Shown here: one piece after another, positions 38,551 to 50,142 of the stretch
Layout of the letters: the number at the start of each line of letters is the position of its first letter
Position numbering within the stretch: the stretch's first letter is position 1
NCBI RefSeq assembly: GCF_000247815.1
Contig: NC_021674.1
Location: 13,023,868-13,087,867, forward strand
Length of the DNA: 64,000 bases
DNA from: Ficedula albicollis
Taxonomy: Eukaryota; Chordata; Aves; Passeriformes; Muscicapidae
Direction: 5' to 3'
Notes under the pieces: model-generated
The model's input: only the letters and a program-made list of their open reading frames with translations
Told to the model about the DNA's origin: nothing
Databases searched by the model: none
Position numbers and translations under genes: made by a program

Positions 38551-40130
38551 GTCTATTTACTCATCCTCTCTCGCAGCAACACTTAGAGAGAAGGAACAAC
38601 CCTGAAAACATTTCTATTCTCTTTCACAAGCTGCAAACTGCCAGTACAACTGTGTGAGGCTTCCCAAGCAATGCTGATGCAGGCATCCCTTCAGGATCAC
38701 AGTCAGCTTTCATTTACATTGCTGTGAGCCCCAGGTAATCCCACCAGCTGCAGAGCTCTGTATTTGGAAACAGAATTTATTGCACAAGAGATGAGGCACA
38801 TCAGGCCCTTCAGTTTAACTACACATCTAAAACTGGTGACATTAAAAAGCAATAATTCAACAAAACCGTTGTTAGTCTACTTGGAACATCACTTGAGATT
38901 TGGAAATGATAAGAGACGAATCATTTAGACTGATTGGAGTCAGGAGTATCTTCTTTGAACTACCCCCAAGTAGCGTGAGTCATTTGTGCACCTAATTTTC
39001 TTTGTGAATTAGAAATCACAGAAACTCTCTCTCTAGGAAGTCTGCTTTCCAATAAAGAGAAGGATATTTTATTGCTCACCTTCTTTGTGTGAATTAATTT
39101 CAATTAATTGCAATTAAGAAAATAATGTATGGGTTTTGGAGAAGAGGAGCACATTTAATACATGAAAAACCAATAACTTCTGAAATGGATCATAAAACAG
39201 CTAAATTCAACAAATGTTTTTTAAATCAGACAGAAAAAATGAAAAACCTTCATATATCTAAGAAAAATATTCTTCCAACATCACATTATAGTCAACAAGA
39301 TTTAAGTATTATTTTATTATCATGAATTTTAAAAGTTGCATTTTTTTCTTGAAGAGTAACAAAATTTGGCTCTGTATGAGCAATTACCATTATGGACATC
39401 TGCTTTGAAATGTCACTAGACCTATTCTGGGGTGATGAGATTTCATCTCACAATATAAGTGTAAAGCAAAATCTATTTCTCACAAATTTATAAAGTACTT
39501 GCAGAAGCCGGCACTTAAATTTTCTTTATTACTATGTGTTTTATATTGCACATGTAATGATTTGCCTTCTCTGAAACAAATTCATTCTACTGTCATGTTT
39601 CACACAAATAAGGAGACATTCTTTGCATTATCATTTCAATGTGATGAAGAAATTTTATTTAATTACCTGAAATGCTCATTTTTATGAGGGGAAAAAGACC
39701 AGACCCAGCCCATTTTTCAGCTTGAAACATCTCCAGGGTTTAAACATAATTTCACATGTAGAGGGCAGGAAGTCCTCTCAGCAAAGCATTCAAAGCAATA
39801 ATAATAATAATCAAAATACAATAAAGACAGACTGATAATTAAAGGAATTGGTTTGATTTGAAAGCATTGTATTATTTTCTGTCATTGCAAGTACTGCACA
39901 GAAAAAAAAAAAGCACAATAAAACAGCACCCAGTGTTTGAATTGCAGTTCTGTTACTCGTAGCCCAAAGCATTCCAACCAGTGGTTGAAAAATGCTCTTT
40001 GATTTCTCTCTGTGATACAGACATCTTATAGGAAACAGATGCCTGTCACAAAACATTTTTGTCAGTGTGACAACACCACCTTCCCGTGCTCCCTTGTTCA
40101 TTGCTGACTGTGCTCTTGTTTCCCTTCAAG

Positions 40131-40160
40131 GTCTGGCGCACCTGATGATGGGCGACCAAG
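40131..40160 (+). CDS. NRXN1: Neurexin-1 alpha SS1 microexon 2 (30 nt)
   Basis: A 30-nt exon between the acceptor tttcccttcaag and the donor gtatgg. With the G from the previous exon it encodes G-L-A-H-L-M-M-G-D-Q and ends with a single G (phase 1). The string LAHLMMGDQ followed by G-KSK-G is diagnostic of the NRXN1 SS1 insert; the paralogues, as I remember them, differ at the G-D and K-S-K positions. The exon is in frame and cassette-like: 30 nt, phase 1 on both sides. It is clearly richer in GC than its intron. It sits 4,672 bases after the 18-nt exon and 784 before the 12-nt exon, on the same strand. Two TGC words lie 20-30 bases before the acceptor, a typical position for SRRM4-dependent neuronal microexons (inference). 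This is the strongest single anchor for identifying the window. Confidence 0.96.
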
Positions 40161-40944
40161 GTATGGGCTCTGTTCCTTTTCCACTCTGCTTTCATTGTTT
40201 CTTCTTGTTCTGTAGCTGCTTTGAATCCATCATTGCAACCGATGGGCAAATGCTTGAAAGCTGCCTTTGCCTGCAAAGAAGCACATGGTTTTAGTCACAT
40301 CTTTTTCTTATTTAATTTTTTGCGTTTTTTTTGTTTGCTCCGTAACCTTTTGTCCTTCCTGCCTCCTCAACTCCCCCTCTTGCAATACAGTAACTCAAAA
40401 GAGGTGAGAGAAATAAGAAAGTGATTAAGAAAATTTCATGTATTCATCAGAAAATACAATTATGGGCGATCCTATAAAAGATCAAAGTGCAAGACCACTC
40501 TTTAGATAGCTCCTTAAAGAAGATGCTGCTCTTGTAACATTGTACACATTGAAGAGTCCATTTGCATTTATGCATGGCTGATTGGATATGAAAGCACCTG
40601 CTTCTGGAATGCTGAGAGCACAATTTTGCTACCTAACAAAACCAGTGATTTTTTCCTCCTAACCTTTGTCCATGTTACATTTGTGGCAGTTTTTCTTATC
40701 TAAGCATGGGCTATTTCTGTGTTTCTCTGCATGTACGTGATTGGGAAGAAATAAACTAAATCCCTAATATGACACTGATTGCATCACCATTTGTCTTCAG
40801 ACACTCAGCTTATACTTTGTCTCTTCATGTTCAGATACTATTGCATTTACATGTACTCATGACTCTTACTGTTTCTCTCCTCTTCTTTATTCTCTTTTTG
40901 TCTGGAAATGCTTTCTTCATGGAACCATTTCACCAAATCCATAG
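40161..40944 (+). other. NRXN1: NRXN1 intron between the 30-nt and 12-nt microexons
   Basis: Short intron of 784 bases, from gtatgg to atccatag. Pyrimidine-rich just after the 30-nt exon (tttcttcttgttctg) and again before the 12-nt exon. TGCATG words occur at 40571-40576 and 40728-40733, so RBFOX-type motifs lie downstream of the 30-nt exon and upstream of the 12-nt exon. Confidence 0.85.
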
Positions 40945-40956
40945 GTAAAAGTAAAG
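40945..40956 (+). CDS. NRXN1: Neurexin-1 alpha SS1 microexon 3 (12 nt)
   Basis: The 12-nt exon GTAAAAGTAAAG follows the acceptor aaatccatag and precedes the donor gtatta. Reading on from the preceding exon it encodes G-K-S-K and leaves G, matching the G-KSK-G stretch that precedes the K-E-E-Y start of LNS2 in neurexin-1. The polypyrimidine tract is unusually far upstream (about 40870-40900), and no AG occurs between that tract and the acceptor, which supports this acceptor. The exon's own first bases look like a splice donor (AG then GTAAAA), so joining exon 2 to it recreates a donor at the junction. That could allow its removal by a second splicing step. Its own donor (AAAG/GTATTA) is weak at positions +4 to +6. 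Too short to be called in isolation; order, phase and encoded residues make it convincing. Confidence 0.9.
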
Positions 40957-43900
40957 GTATTACATGATTTTCTTTATTTTTAATACCATCAGTATACTTT
41001 AACGTATGTATAAATAATGCAAGTAAATGTAAAAATTTTGCACTGATAACATGAGGTAGGTATATTCTTACAGTAAATATTTCATGGATATCAAGGTAAG
41101 GAGAATTATACTGAAGTACAGGCTGACCATTTTCTAAGTTTGTTTCCTGGTTTTGTGAGAGATGTAAAGCTTTGGCAGTGATAAAAGAGGCTACAGCTAT
41201 ATGAAGTGTTCAGGATGAAATAACAGCCACATTTTGAGGTATGCTTTTTTCTGTTCTCAAAGAACTGTAGTCTAAACCACCAGACACAGAGAAAAAGTGT
41301 GACGTTGTTCAGTAGAGACTCTCTGGAGATAATGTGTGCAGGGTCATTCCACAGCTTGATGTACGTTCTACTTGAGAATAGCACTAACTTTAGCTAGTCT
41401 TTGCCCTGAGAGTTTCCTATTAAATTAATCACTTGGAGCATATCTGAGATAAGAATTGGACAAAGGAATGAGGAAGAATAAAAGCCAAAGAGAAATGTGG
41501 GGTTTCTTTCAGATTTTTTTAAAATTATTTTTGTTTCTTTATGTGAAGAATGCTGGCTGTGTTTACTTCCTTTCTCCCAGAGGAAACAGTGCAATAGGGG
41601 CAAGATTTTTTTCCTGTATAAATAAACATCAGGTTTTGCTACAAGGACACTTGTTCACAGGCATTGTGTAAATATCTTTTTATGATAATAAGCTGGTCAT
41701 GAAAAGCCATTTAATCTCTGTTACAAATGTTGAATACAGTTCTATTCATCTTAAGCATTTGTCAGGGGCTGCCTATTCTTTGTATAAATAAGAAATCCAG
41801 TCTGCATGGTTGTACTTTCCTAAGTAGTTAAATTAGAAACAAACTTACAAGCTTGTTGGTGTCTTGGCTGATTTAGTGTTTCCATACCTAGAAAGTTCAT
41901 GTGATGAAAAGACTGTAAATATAAATCTGTAGTGTCCCATTCCTCTTCATATCAGACCACCTGGAAAGACTCTGTACCTGTATAGGTGGGATACCATTTA
42001 AAGGGTTGTGTGTGTTCTGGAGCTCTAAGTCTTCTTACTTAGGAAAAGTTTTAAGCAGGTATGAAAAAAAAGTTGATTTCTTTGTTTTATCAGATCATTT
42101 TGTTTTGCTTGCTGTAAGACTGATCCTTTTGTTTCTTAACAGTACCGAGTATGCATGATTTCCTTACTTATTATTAATCATGTTCTTATTCCTAATCAGT
42201 AGATACAGTTACCTTAACTGTAGTTACCTTAAAATGACATTTTTTTATTAACTGAACCTTGACATTATAGGTAATTTTTATTAATAAAGCAGAATTATTT
42301 TTCTAGATTGTTCTGGACACAGAATAAATTATGTAGTGTGTACAACACCAAAGGGATTTTTTGTATGAAAGGATTAAGATTTAAATATTATGAATATTTA
42401 TTATTAATAGTAGCTGATAGGGAGAGCAGATTTTTAGCAAAACAGAATTTTTCAAGTATTTTGCAAGACTTAGACTTTTATATTTTTATTTTTAAATGTT
42501 TAACAGCTGAATTAAAAAAAAAATTACCTGTATATATTAGCTACATTTAATGTTCAATAATGTGCCATGTAACATAATTTAAACACCAATCACCAATCAT
42601 TTAATCATTTGAGTACATTTTTCCTTTCATATTTTGATTTTCGTTAGATTTATCCTGTTAATATAGAAATCATCATTACTGTGTTTTGAGAATCACAATA
42701 CTTCTGCACTTATAATGGTGTACATTTGGTCAAATTGATGGGAAGGGTTTATATGTGTACCAATTCCAGTTCCTTGTAATAGAAAATATCCCTCAATGTT
42801 GAGCCATATCCTCAACCAGCAAAAAACAGCCTCATTTTGTTGACTGTCCAAAAACTTTACTAATATAAACTATCGATATATGTGGCCTTGAAACAGTTTT
42901 GATAACACACATTTGTAATTCATGACAATATAATAAAATTAGAAGAGTGATGGAAAGGAGGGTGATGGAAATGAATTAAGGGAAAAAAGAGGAAACATCT
43001 TTGTTATAAGTTCCATTCCTTGAGAGGTATGCAAGGGCTGTAATTGTAAAATTCTGGGTGGTTCTGTAGTACATGAATCTTTTTTTAGAAATTTAAGCAA
43101 TAAAATACTTCTCATAAGCTTAACAATGTAATTTATCCTGAAGAGTATAAATGGCTGAAGTATCATCATCTTCTTTAATTGTGTAGATATTCTTTGGAAA
43201 AAGGGAAAAAAAAGAGTATCTTCAAAATTAGGGCAGGGTGTTATTAACAAGGTAGGGACCTGGTATTTACTGAGGAAGGAGAGGTGAGGCAGCATCTCCA
43301 ACTGGGCAAGCAATACTGAGTTCAGTACCATCTCACAATGCCCATGATGTTTGTCACTTAGTAGTAAATCTAAATTGGGATACTCTGGATAATCTCCCCA
43401 CAAACTACTCCTTGTAGATGCTATGCCTAATTCTAGGAAGATCTGCAGTTTTCAGTTATACTGGCATTTGTTTATTTTCTGACAAGCACCACATATTCAG
43501 AAATATTAAGGAATTCCTTTTTCATCCCCTGGAAGTAATCTACCTGTATAGAACTTAAGCAGCAGGGGCTGTCGCAGCTCTGATGGTGGAAATACATAGG
43601 CAAGGTAAGGTTTGTAAATGGTGTTGATGTTTTTATTAGACCTCTTGAAAATGCTACACAGAGCAATTGTTTGAATTCAATGCAAACCTAAAATCTGCTG
43701 TTCATAACAGGCAGATTTGTTTGCCCCAAACAAACTTGTGCCCAAATAAATTTTTTATACAGCAGTTCTCTTAAGCCTATACATATTTTTACCTATAGTT
43801 TATTTATATGTAATTATCATACTTTTGACTATATATATTACTCATTCTGTACCTACATACTATGTTCATACTCCTCTTCTATTATTTTAGAGATTATATG

Positions 43901-46900
43901 CAGCTTTAAATTATACATGAGTCACTCAGGTTGGTAAAAAGCTATTAAATGTTAGCTAGCTGAGCAATAAGTGTTTCTACCAAAAGATTGATACTACAAC
44001 TTCAATTTATTGTATTAGATTGCAGGCTTTTGGTGTGCTGGTATTTGCTATACTGCGTGTAAATGCTGAAGAAAGACTTCAGAATGGCAATTTATGTATG
44101 TGTCAATATCCTTGACAAAGGAGGGGGCAAGTTTTTTATTGCCCATGCTATCTTGCAATACCTGTAACACCAAAGTGACACCACAAATTTTTAAATTATC
44201 AATCACACAATTCATTTTACAGCTGGAAAAAATAAAAGCAATTTAAATAAATCCTTAAACCATCGTGAGCATAAAAGTGGTATGTTATAGCTAAGTCATT
44301 GTGTAGTGCTTGTGTCATGCGACACAAATCTCACCTTGTGCCAGTAATCTCCCCTAACATAAAATGTGTAGAATTTGGTCATTAACCTTCCCGAAAACAC
44401 AAGTTCATCTCATTGTAATGACTTTCAGTTTTGCTCTGGTTTCGGAGAACTAAAATGGTTTGGGCTTCTTGCACTCTCTGATCTTTCACGGTCTGTTGAA
44501 ACACCTGTTCTCTCCTCACCCGTTTTTGTGTGTGCTGCTTCAGAGTGGGCCTGAGGGACACCTGTAGCCCAGCCTACCCTGACCCAAGCCCCCAACAGTC
44601 CAAAAACCCAGTAGATACTTTAATACAGCTCTGGGCTCAAGTTCAGTGCCCTGTTGACATGGATGCAGTTTCATCCCTTCTCAACCTCAGTTGGCTTTTG
44701 CCTGGCAGAACACAGATGGAGGGCATTCCTGACTCTCTGGACTTGTTCACATAGTTATATATCCTAGGTGATAGCAGCTGGTTGGAAAGACTCCCTGCTA
44801 GAATAGAAGTGAGGTAATTTAGGGGTTTGTCACACAATGGGGCTACCAGGGTTGGGTAACTGAAATTGTTTCTAGGTGATCTTACAGGAGAAGAATGGGT
44901 AACTTTAGCTTCCCCACTCAATCTTGTAGTTGCTTCTAATGATAAAAACGAACATATCAACAAGGTTTAAAAATTTAACCTTCACTTAAAAAGTTCGAAA
45001 CATTTTGAAATTCTTGAAAATTTACAAAGTAAACTACAAAGTAATGAACATAAGAATTTAAAAAATATTCTCTATAATATTAACATTCTTTTTAATGAGC
45101 ATTATATTTTAATAAATTAATGAACTTTAAATATAAGTTCCTCAAATTACTCCAAAGAGCAGTAGCTGCACATCATATCTTCTCTATTATGATATCTTTT
45201 TTTCTAAAGAATCTCGTAAGTATAGTTAAATAGAGGCTTCCGTTCACCAGAACTATTATAACTAAGTTTTTGTGTGTAATGCATACCCCCATGCCTATAA
45301 ATATATATTCCAATAAATATTTCTACTATCCTTATATTTGTATTGTCAGTATGTTCAAATTTTTGTTGAATATCATAATGAACTATGCACTACATGGTTA
45401 TAGTGATGCATTGAAGCAAATAATTTCCTTGCACTTCCGTGGGTGATACCCTGTAACCTGGGAATATTGATATTTAAAGCTGCAGGTTAAAATGTATGTT
45501 GAAATATGATCAATTAATGGTCCCCAGGAAGAAAAAAATTGCAGCAGAACATGGCTGCTGAAGAAGTTTTCTGTCTGAAGCACATGGCTCGGAAGAAACC
45601 AACCAACATCAGGAACAGAAATGCAAATTCTTCCTTGAGACGCACATACTCAAAATTCTGTCTGAGATGGGTAATTCCTCATCAGCAATATGAAAAGAAA
45701 TTGTCAGGACCTGCCACAAATATTAAAAAAACTTCCTGACAAAATGGGAACACGCTTATTTTTAAAATAAAATCACCACATGGTAATGTCCAATCCACAT
45801 CAAGAGTTCTAGTGCCTTACCACCATAAAAATAAAAAAATTAACATGTTCTAAATCATTTTGATGTCACTCAAAATTATCATATAGCATGTGTGTTTTTC
45901 ATAGACTTCCAATGGATTCAGAGGGCAGAAAAAAGATGTGTAACTCAGGTAACTCTGAAGGATTTAATGTAAAAAATGTTATATTTGCAAATGTGTAGAT
46001 TTCTGCTGGGTCCAGTAAACATGGTGGTGGAGATAGTACATATGTAAGATTTTGGCTTCCTCAGCACAAGGCACCACTTTGAGCATAGGTATATCCAGAA
46101 GATGGGTATGCTGACAGAGAACCTTTCAAAATAATGTTCATGCTCTTTCAAGATGAAGGATGTGTATTTCAGGACAAAAGTATGAGGGGATTTATTGAGG
46201 ATAGAAAACAATTAAGCTGAAGAGGTTTAAAAAAAAAAAAAAGCAGCAGGTAAGCAATAAAGAAATAGGAAAACTTAGCATTTCTTCCTTAAAGAAAACT
46301 TCTCTTTTGATGTATGTGTAAATGTACATGGAAAATGAGAATTTAAAGCTGCAGTGGCCTGTATCTTTTTTGCACAGTGAAATTCCATGAGAGTTTTATA
46401 CATAGACATTTCCAATGAAACAGGTATTTGAAAGAATTTTATTCCTTGGATATTGGGATATCCTTGAACTTCCTTGTGAGCCAAATACATCAGCAGAGTG
46501 GCAATAAAGATTTCAATTTCACCCTAAGATTGCACTGTATCTTCCTAGGGTAAAATTCAGTCTGAGCAACTAAACAAATGAGCCCAACAGAATCTAATTT
46601 CTATTATTTCAGTGAAAATCAAAAGTAATTGGAAATTATTGTACAATTCACTCATAACAGAAGTCTTAGCTGATTTTAACATTAATCCAATCAATCATGC
46701 TCAGTGGAGTTTCATGAGCTAAGTGGAAAGAAATTAGAGCCCCAAGGAAGAGAATTTTCAAACATCTCTAAGATTTGCCTACATGCAGGATTACAAAATG
46801 CTGGACTAAACTCTTTATCACAGTTTCTAAAGAAACTAAATCTAATGAAAGTGAAGAATGCTTAAGAAGACCACTCTAAAATTGTACTGATATAACTGAA

Positions 46901-49900
46901 AATGGAGATTATGCTCTTGAAATGCACACTATAAAGATATTTTTTTACCAAGAAGAGCTCCCAGCAAAGGAATCAAAAAATACTTAGGTCAAAATCAATC
47001 GTTCTTGTAGAAATAAGAATGATGCATACAAATTTTTTAACTTACTCTTTACAGGAACTTTCTTTGATGGTAATAACATGCTAAGATACTTAGAAACTAC
47101 AGATATTTGAGTTATCAAGTTGTCTCTAAACTCTTTTAATTAAACAATATAGTATGCACTGGTACTACTAATTATACCTCTTTCCTGATTTTCAAAGACT
47201 CCTATAACCCTGATGTTCTTAATTGCTCAAAGGTAGCTTTCTATATTTACTTCAAGGTCCACCTAGAGCAATTAAGCAGAACAATGAAATCATGCAAGGA
47301 ACTGAGTCGTTCAGGACCATATGGGAGGACTCTCACAGGAAATAATGTGTAGCATAGATTATGGACTTTGCTATGAAATCCTGCCCTCATCATTCTTTTA
47401 ACGGTTTTCATAGATACCAACCTGTTGTCCAGATGTGGTTTTTTCCAGACTTGGTAGGAACCAAAAGTGGCTGTCTTTTTATTGAATGAATTTTGTCTAG
47501 TGAAAGGAGTCCTTTCTTCCTCATTAAATCTATATCCAGGGTGAGGGTTTTCTTCTGTTGGCACCCACTTAGAACAATGTACTGTTCAGCACTGCATTTC
47601 ATTTAAAGGAAATTTTTGTAATTTGCTGCTATGATTTAGAGGTTCTGGTACTTTTTTTTCCCTGCTCAAAGTAGACATTTGTTCTTTAAAGAAAGAATAA
47701 TCTGGATTGATTCACTGATTCACTGGCAACTAATAAAGCTGTATAGAAGCAACCTTGGATAATAAGAGGCTACCATAGAACACCTGGTACTGCTGGCATC
47801 ATAGCATTGACTTCTGTAGCTTCTCTGTATTGGGAGTGGGAGGAAATAAAAGCAGCTGGGTCTAATTCCTTTCATCTGCCTTTGCATATTCTTCAGAGGG
47901 AAGTCTGCCTGGAAAGCAAAATTCAGCATTAAGTGAGTATAAATCTTGAAAATTTTCACTAGGGTTACCCTTAGCTGACAGGTCTGTGCTGAATTCCATA
48001 TCATGAGCCGTGGTTATTCCACTTGCAGGAGTATCCACCCAAAGGAAAGGAAGCTAAATGTCTTTCTGTGACCATTAATACTCTGCTTCTGAAGCACCTT
48101 TTGCAGACAAAAACCTGAGAGGTTCCTGATGGCTGCTGTATTGCTACTTACATGACCCAACTCCCAACCAACAGCAACATCTCCGTAGGACTAGAAGTCA
48201 GGAAGAATTTACTTGGTTTCCTACTTCATTGAACCTGAGTGACTCTGTTAGGAAGAACATGAGTTGTATCAAAAGGTGCCAGATAAGTGCTTTTGATCTC
48301 AGAAAAAGGGTATTGAAGGCCTTTTTCTAGTAGTACAAGTTGGTCTTTTGATTTTCTGTTAATGGCTCTGCTTAACCACTTGGTCTTACAAGGTACATTT
48401 AGTATTTCCACAAGTCTATAAGAAATATTTTTAAAAACCCCATCAAAGTCACTTACATGCAAATCAGCATTGCAAACTATATTTGCAAGTTGTGATTTTA
48501 CAGTTGAAGCTGTGAAAAATAAAGCATAATTTAGTTTTAAAGCCAAATGTCTGTTTGACAGTGCTATTTGCACTATCAACGAACATTTATTTAAATGGAT
48601 ATTTGATATTTGTATTAACTGCAACTAGTGACTAATTGTTATGTAATTTTCAATTTTAGAAGTGTCATTTGGCCTTAGTTATACTGAACTGTAACACTGT
48701 TTTATGTTTACATCATCACAAAAGTGATGGGAGATTTCAAAGAGTTCTATTTTAATTTAATCTTCCGTTACCAAACACCCCTACACTGGGGTACAAGTAT
48801 TGAACTGGTGTTTTCATTTCATCCAAATGCTTCTTAAAACCATGAATTGTGTAGTTATCCCTCTAAGTTCTTAAGTTCTTGTATCATTATGCACCTTCAA
48901 ACACAAAAAATGCAGCTGTGACTGTCAGTCATGCACTGATATTTTTTAATGTCCTTAGCAGATTTTTTTGTCTGTATACTTCTCTGCAGTGAATTTCAAA
49001 TAAGAATACTGTCCATGATTGTGACTGTGTTGTAATACTGGAAGAAAATTTGTATTTCAGAAAATAATAATGTAAAAGTATCTAAGTGCAAGATTGGATC
49101 AACAAAGATAGACTTAGAAATTAGTAATTCTGTACGATTCTCATGCAACATATTTATTTGTATAGAACTTTTTATACATCCTATATGAGACACGAAAATA
49201 TCTATGACAAATCTATATTCCAAGATTACACAGAGCTACCTGGGTCCCGGTGTTAGTCTACTGCTGCATAATTCTCCAGAGCAAAGGGGCTGTTCAGGCT
49301 GCTAAGAGGATAAATTCCTATATTTTTTTTTCTTTTTTAATATTGGGAAGCACTGAATACATGGACTGAAACACAGTAAATCATTCACTCTAAAGGACAA
49401 ATTCCTCAACAATTTCTATTAACAATACACATTTACTGTACGTACATGGAGCCATATTCAGGATGTTAGTCACATTAGCAAGTACATAGAATGTGCTATA
49501 CTTCATCACTTTACCTCCAGAAATGGCTCTATCTCAGATTTTATAATGCTTTCTATAATGACAAATATGTAATAAAAATTACTTATGTGTCATTATGTGT
49601 CATTTATTCTGTCTTCCAGGAAAACACATGCATTTGATATTTATCCAGTGTTCTAAAATAGCTGATAGAGTTACACCTTGCTAACAAGACTGTTCATTTT
49701 GGTTGTCCCTGAAATGAAAAGGTTTGTTAAAGAAACAGGTTTTTGAGAATTCTGCATTTATCAAGATGTTATAAAAGCAAAATGAAAGTTTAATTAATAT
49801 TTTCCTTTTCGAAACACCTAAAAGGTCTGTATATCAGCCCTATAGCTTTTAATAAGTACATATAACTCTTAGAAATGTACATATATATAGGCCATACTAA

Positions 49901-50082
49901 TTATCCACCTTGGGAGGCAAGAATGTTCCTATATTCCTCTACCTAGTTGTCATACTCTTGAGACTCAAGTCAGAAGAGCAAGCTTCAGAAAGTCTAAAAA
50001 TACATTTACTAGGTTCTTAGCCATTAACTGCTTAAACAGGAGGTCTCTCATGTACTAGCTGAGAGCCTGTAATTTGTATTAT
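40957..50082 (+). other. NRXN1: Start of the long NRXN1 intron after SS1
   Basis: Donor gtatta follows the 12-nt exon. I see no sequence encoding the expected start of LNS2 (K-E-E-Y...), so the next exon lies beyond the window. AT-rich unique sequence; the 154-residue minus frame at 42939-43403 and other open frames have no recognisable domains. 44540-44720 is somewhat GC-richer, without an identifiable feature. Confidence 0.7.
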
Positions 50083-50142
50083 GCAGGAAATGAGACTAGA
50101 TAATCAAAAACAGCCTTTCTGGCCTTGAAGCCTATGAATCAT
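50083..50142 (+). repeat. Old CR1/L3-like 3' end fragment
   Basis: The text gagactagataatcaaaaac followed by ctttctggccttgaagcctatgaatc matches the degraded 3' end of ancient amniote CR1 elements (gactagatgatc ... cccttctggcc ... ctatgattc). It is short and diverged, so the call is by pattern only. Confidence 0.6.

Larger units (their letters stand above)
35459..40130 (+). other. NRXN1: NRXN1 intron between the 18-nt and 30-nt microexons
   Basis: Intron of 4,672 bases with GT (gtgggt) and AG (cttcaag) ends. It holds the two short tandem duplications at 37.9 and 38.4 kb. Near 39091-39118 there is a dense run of aattaat/caatta words of the kind bound by homeodomain proteins. No other exon recognised. 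Confidence 0.85.

Noticed and set aside
42939..43403. 154-codon minus frame
   Set aside because: No domain or homology recognised, residue content typical of translated AT-rich intron.
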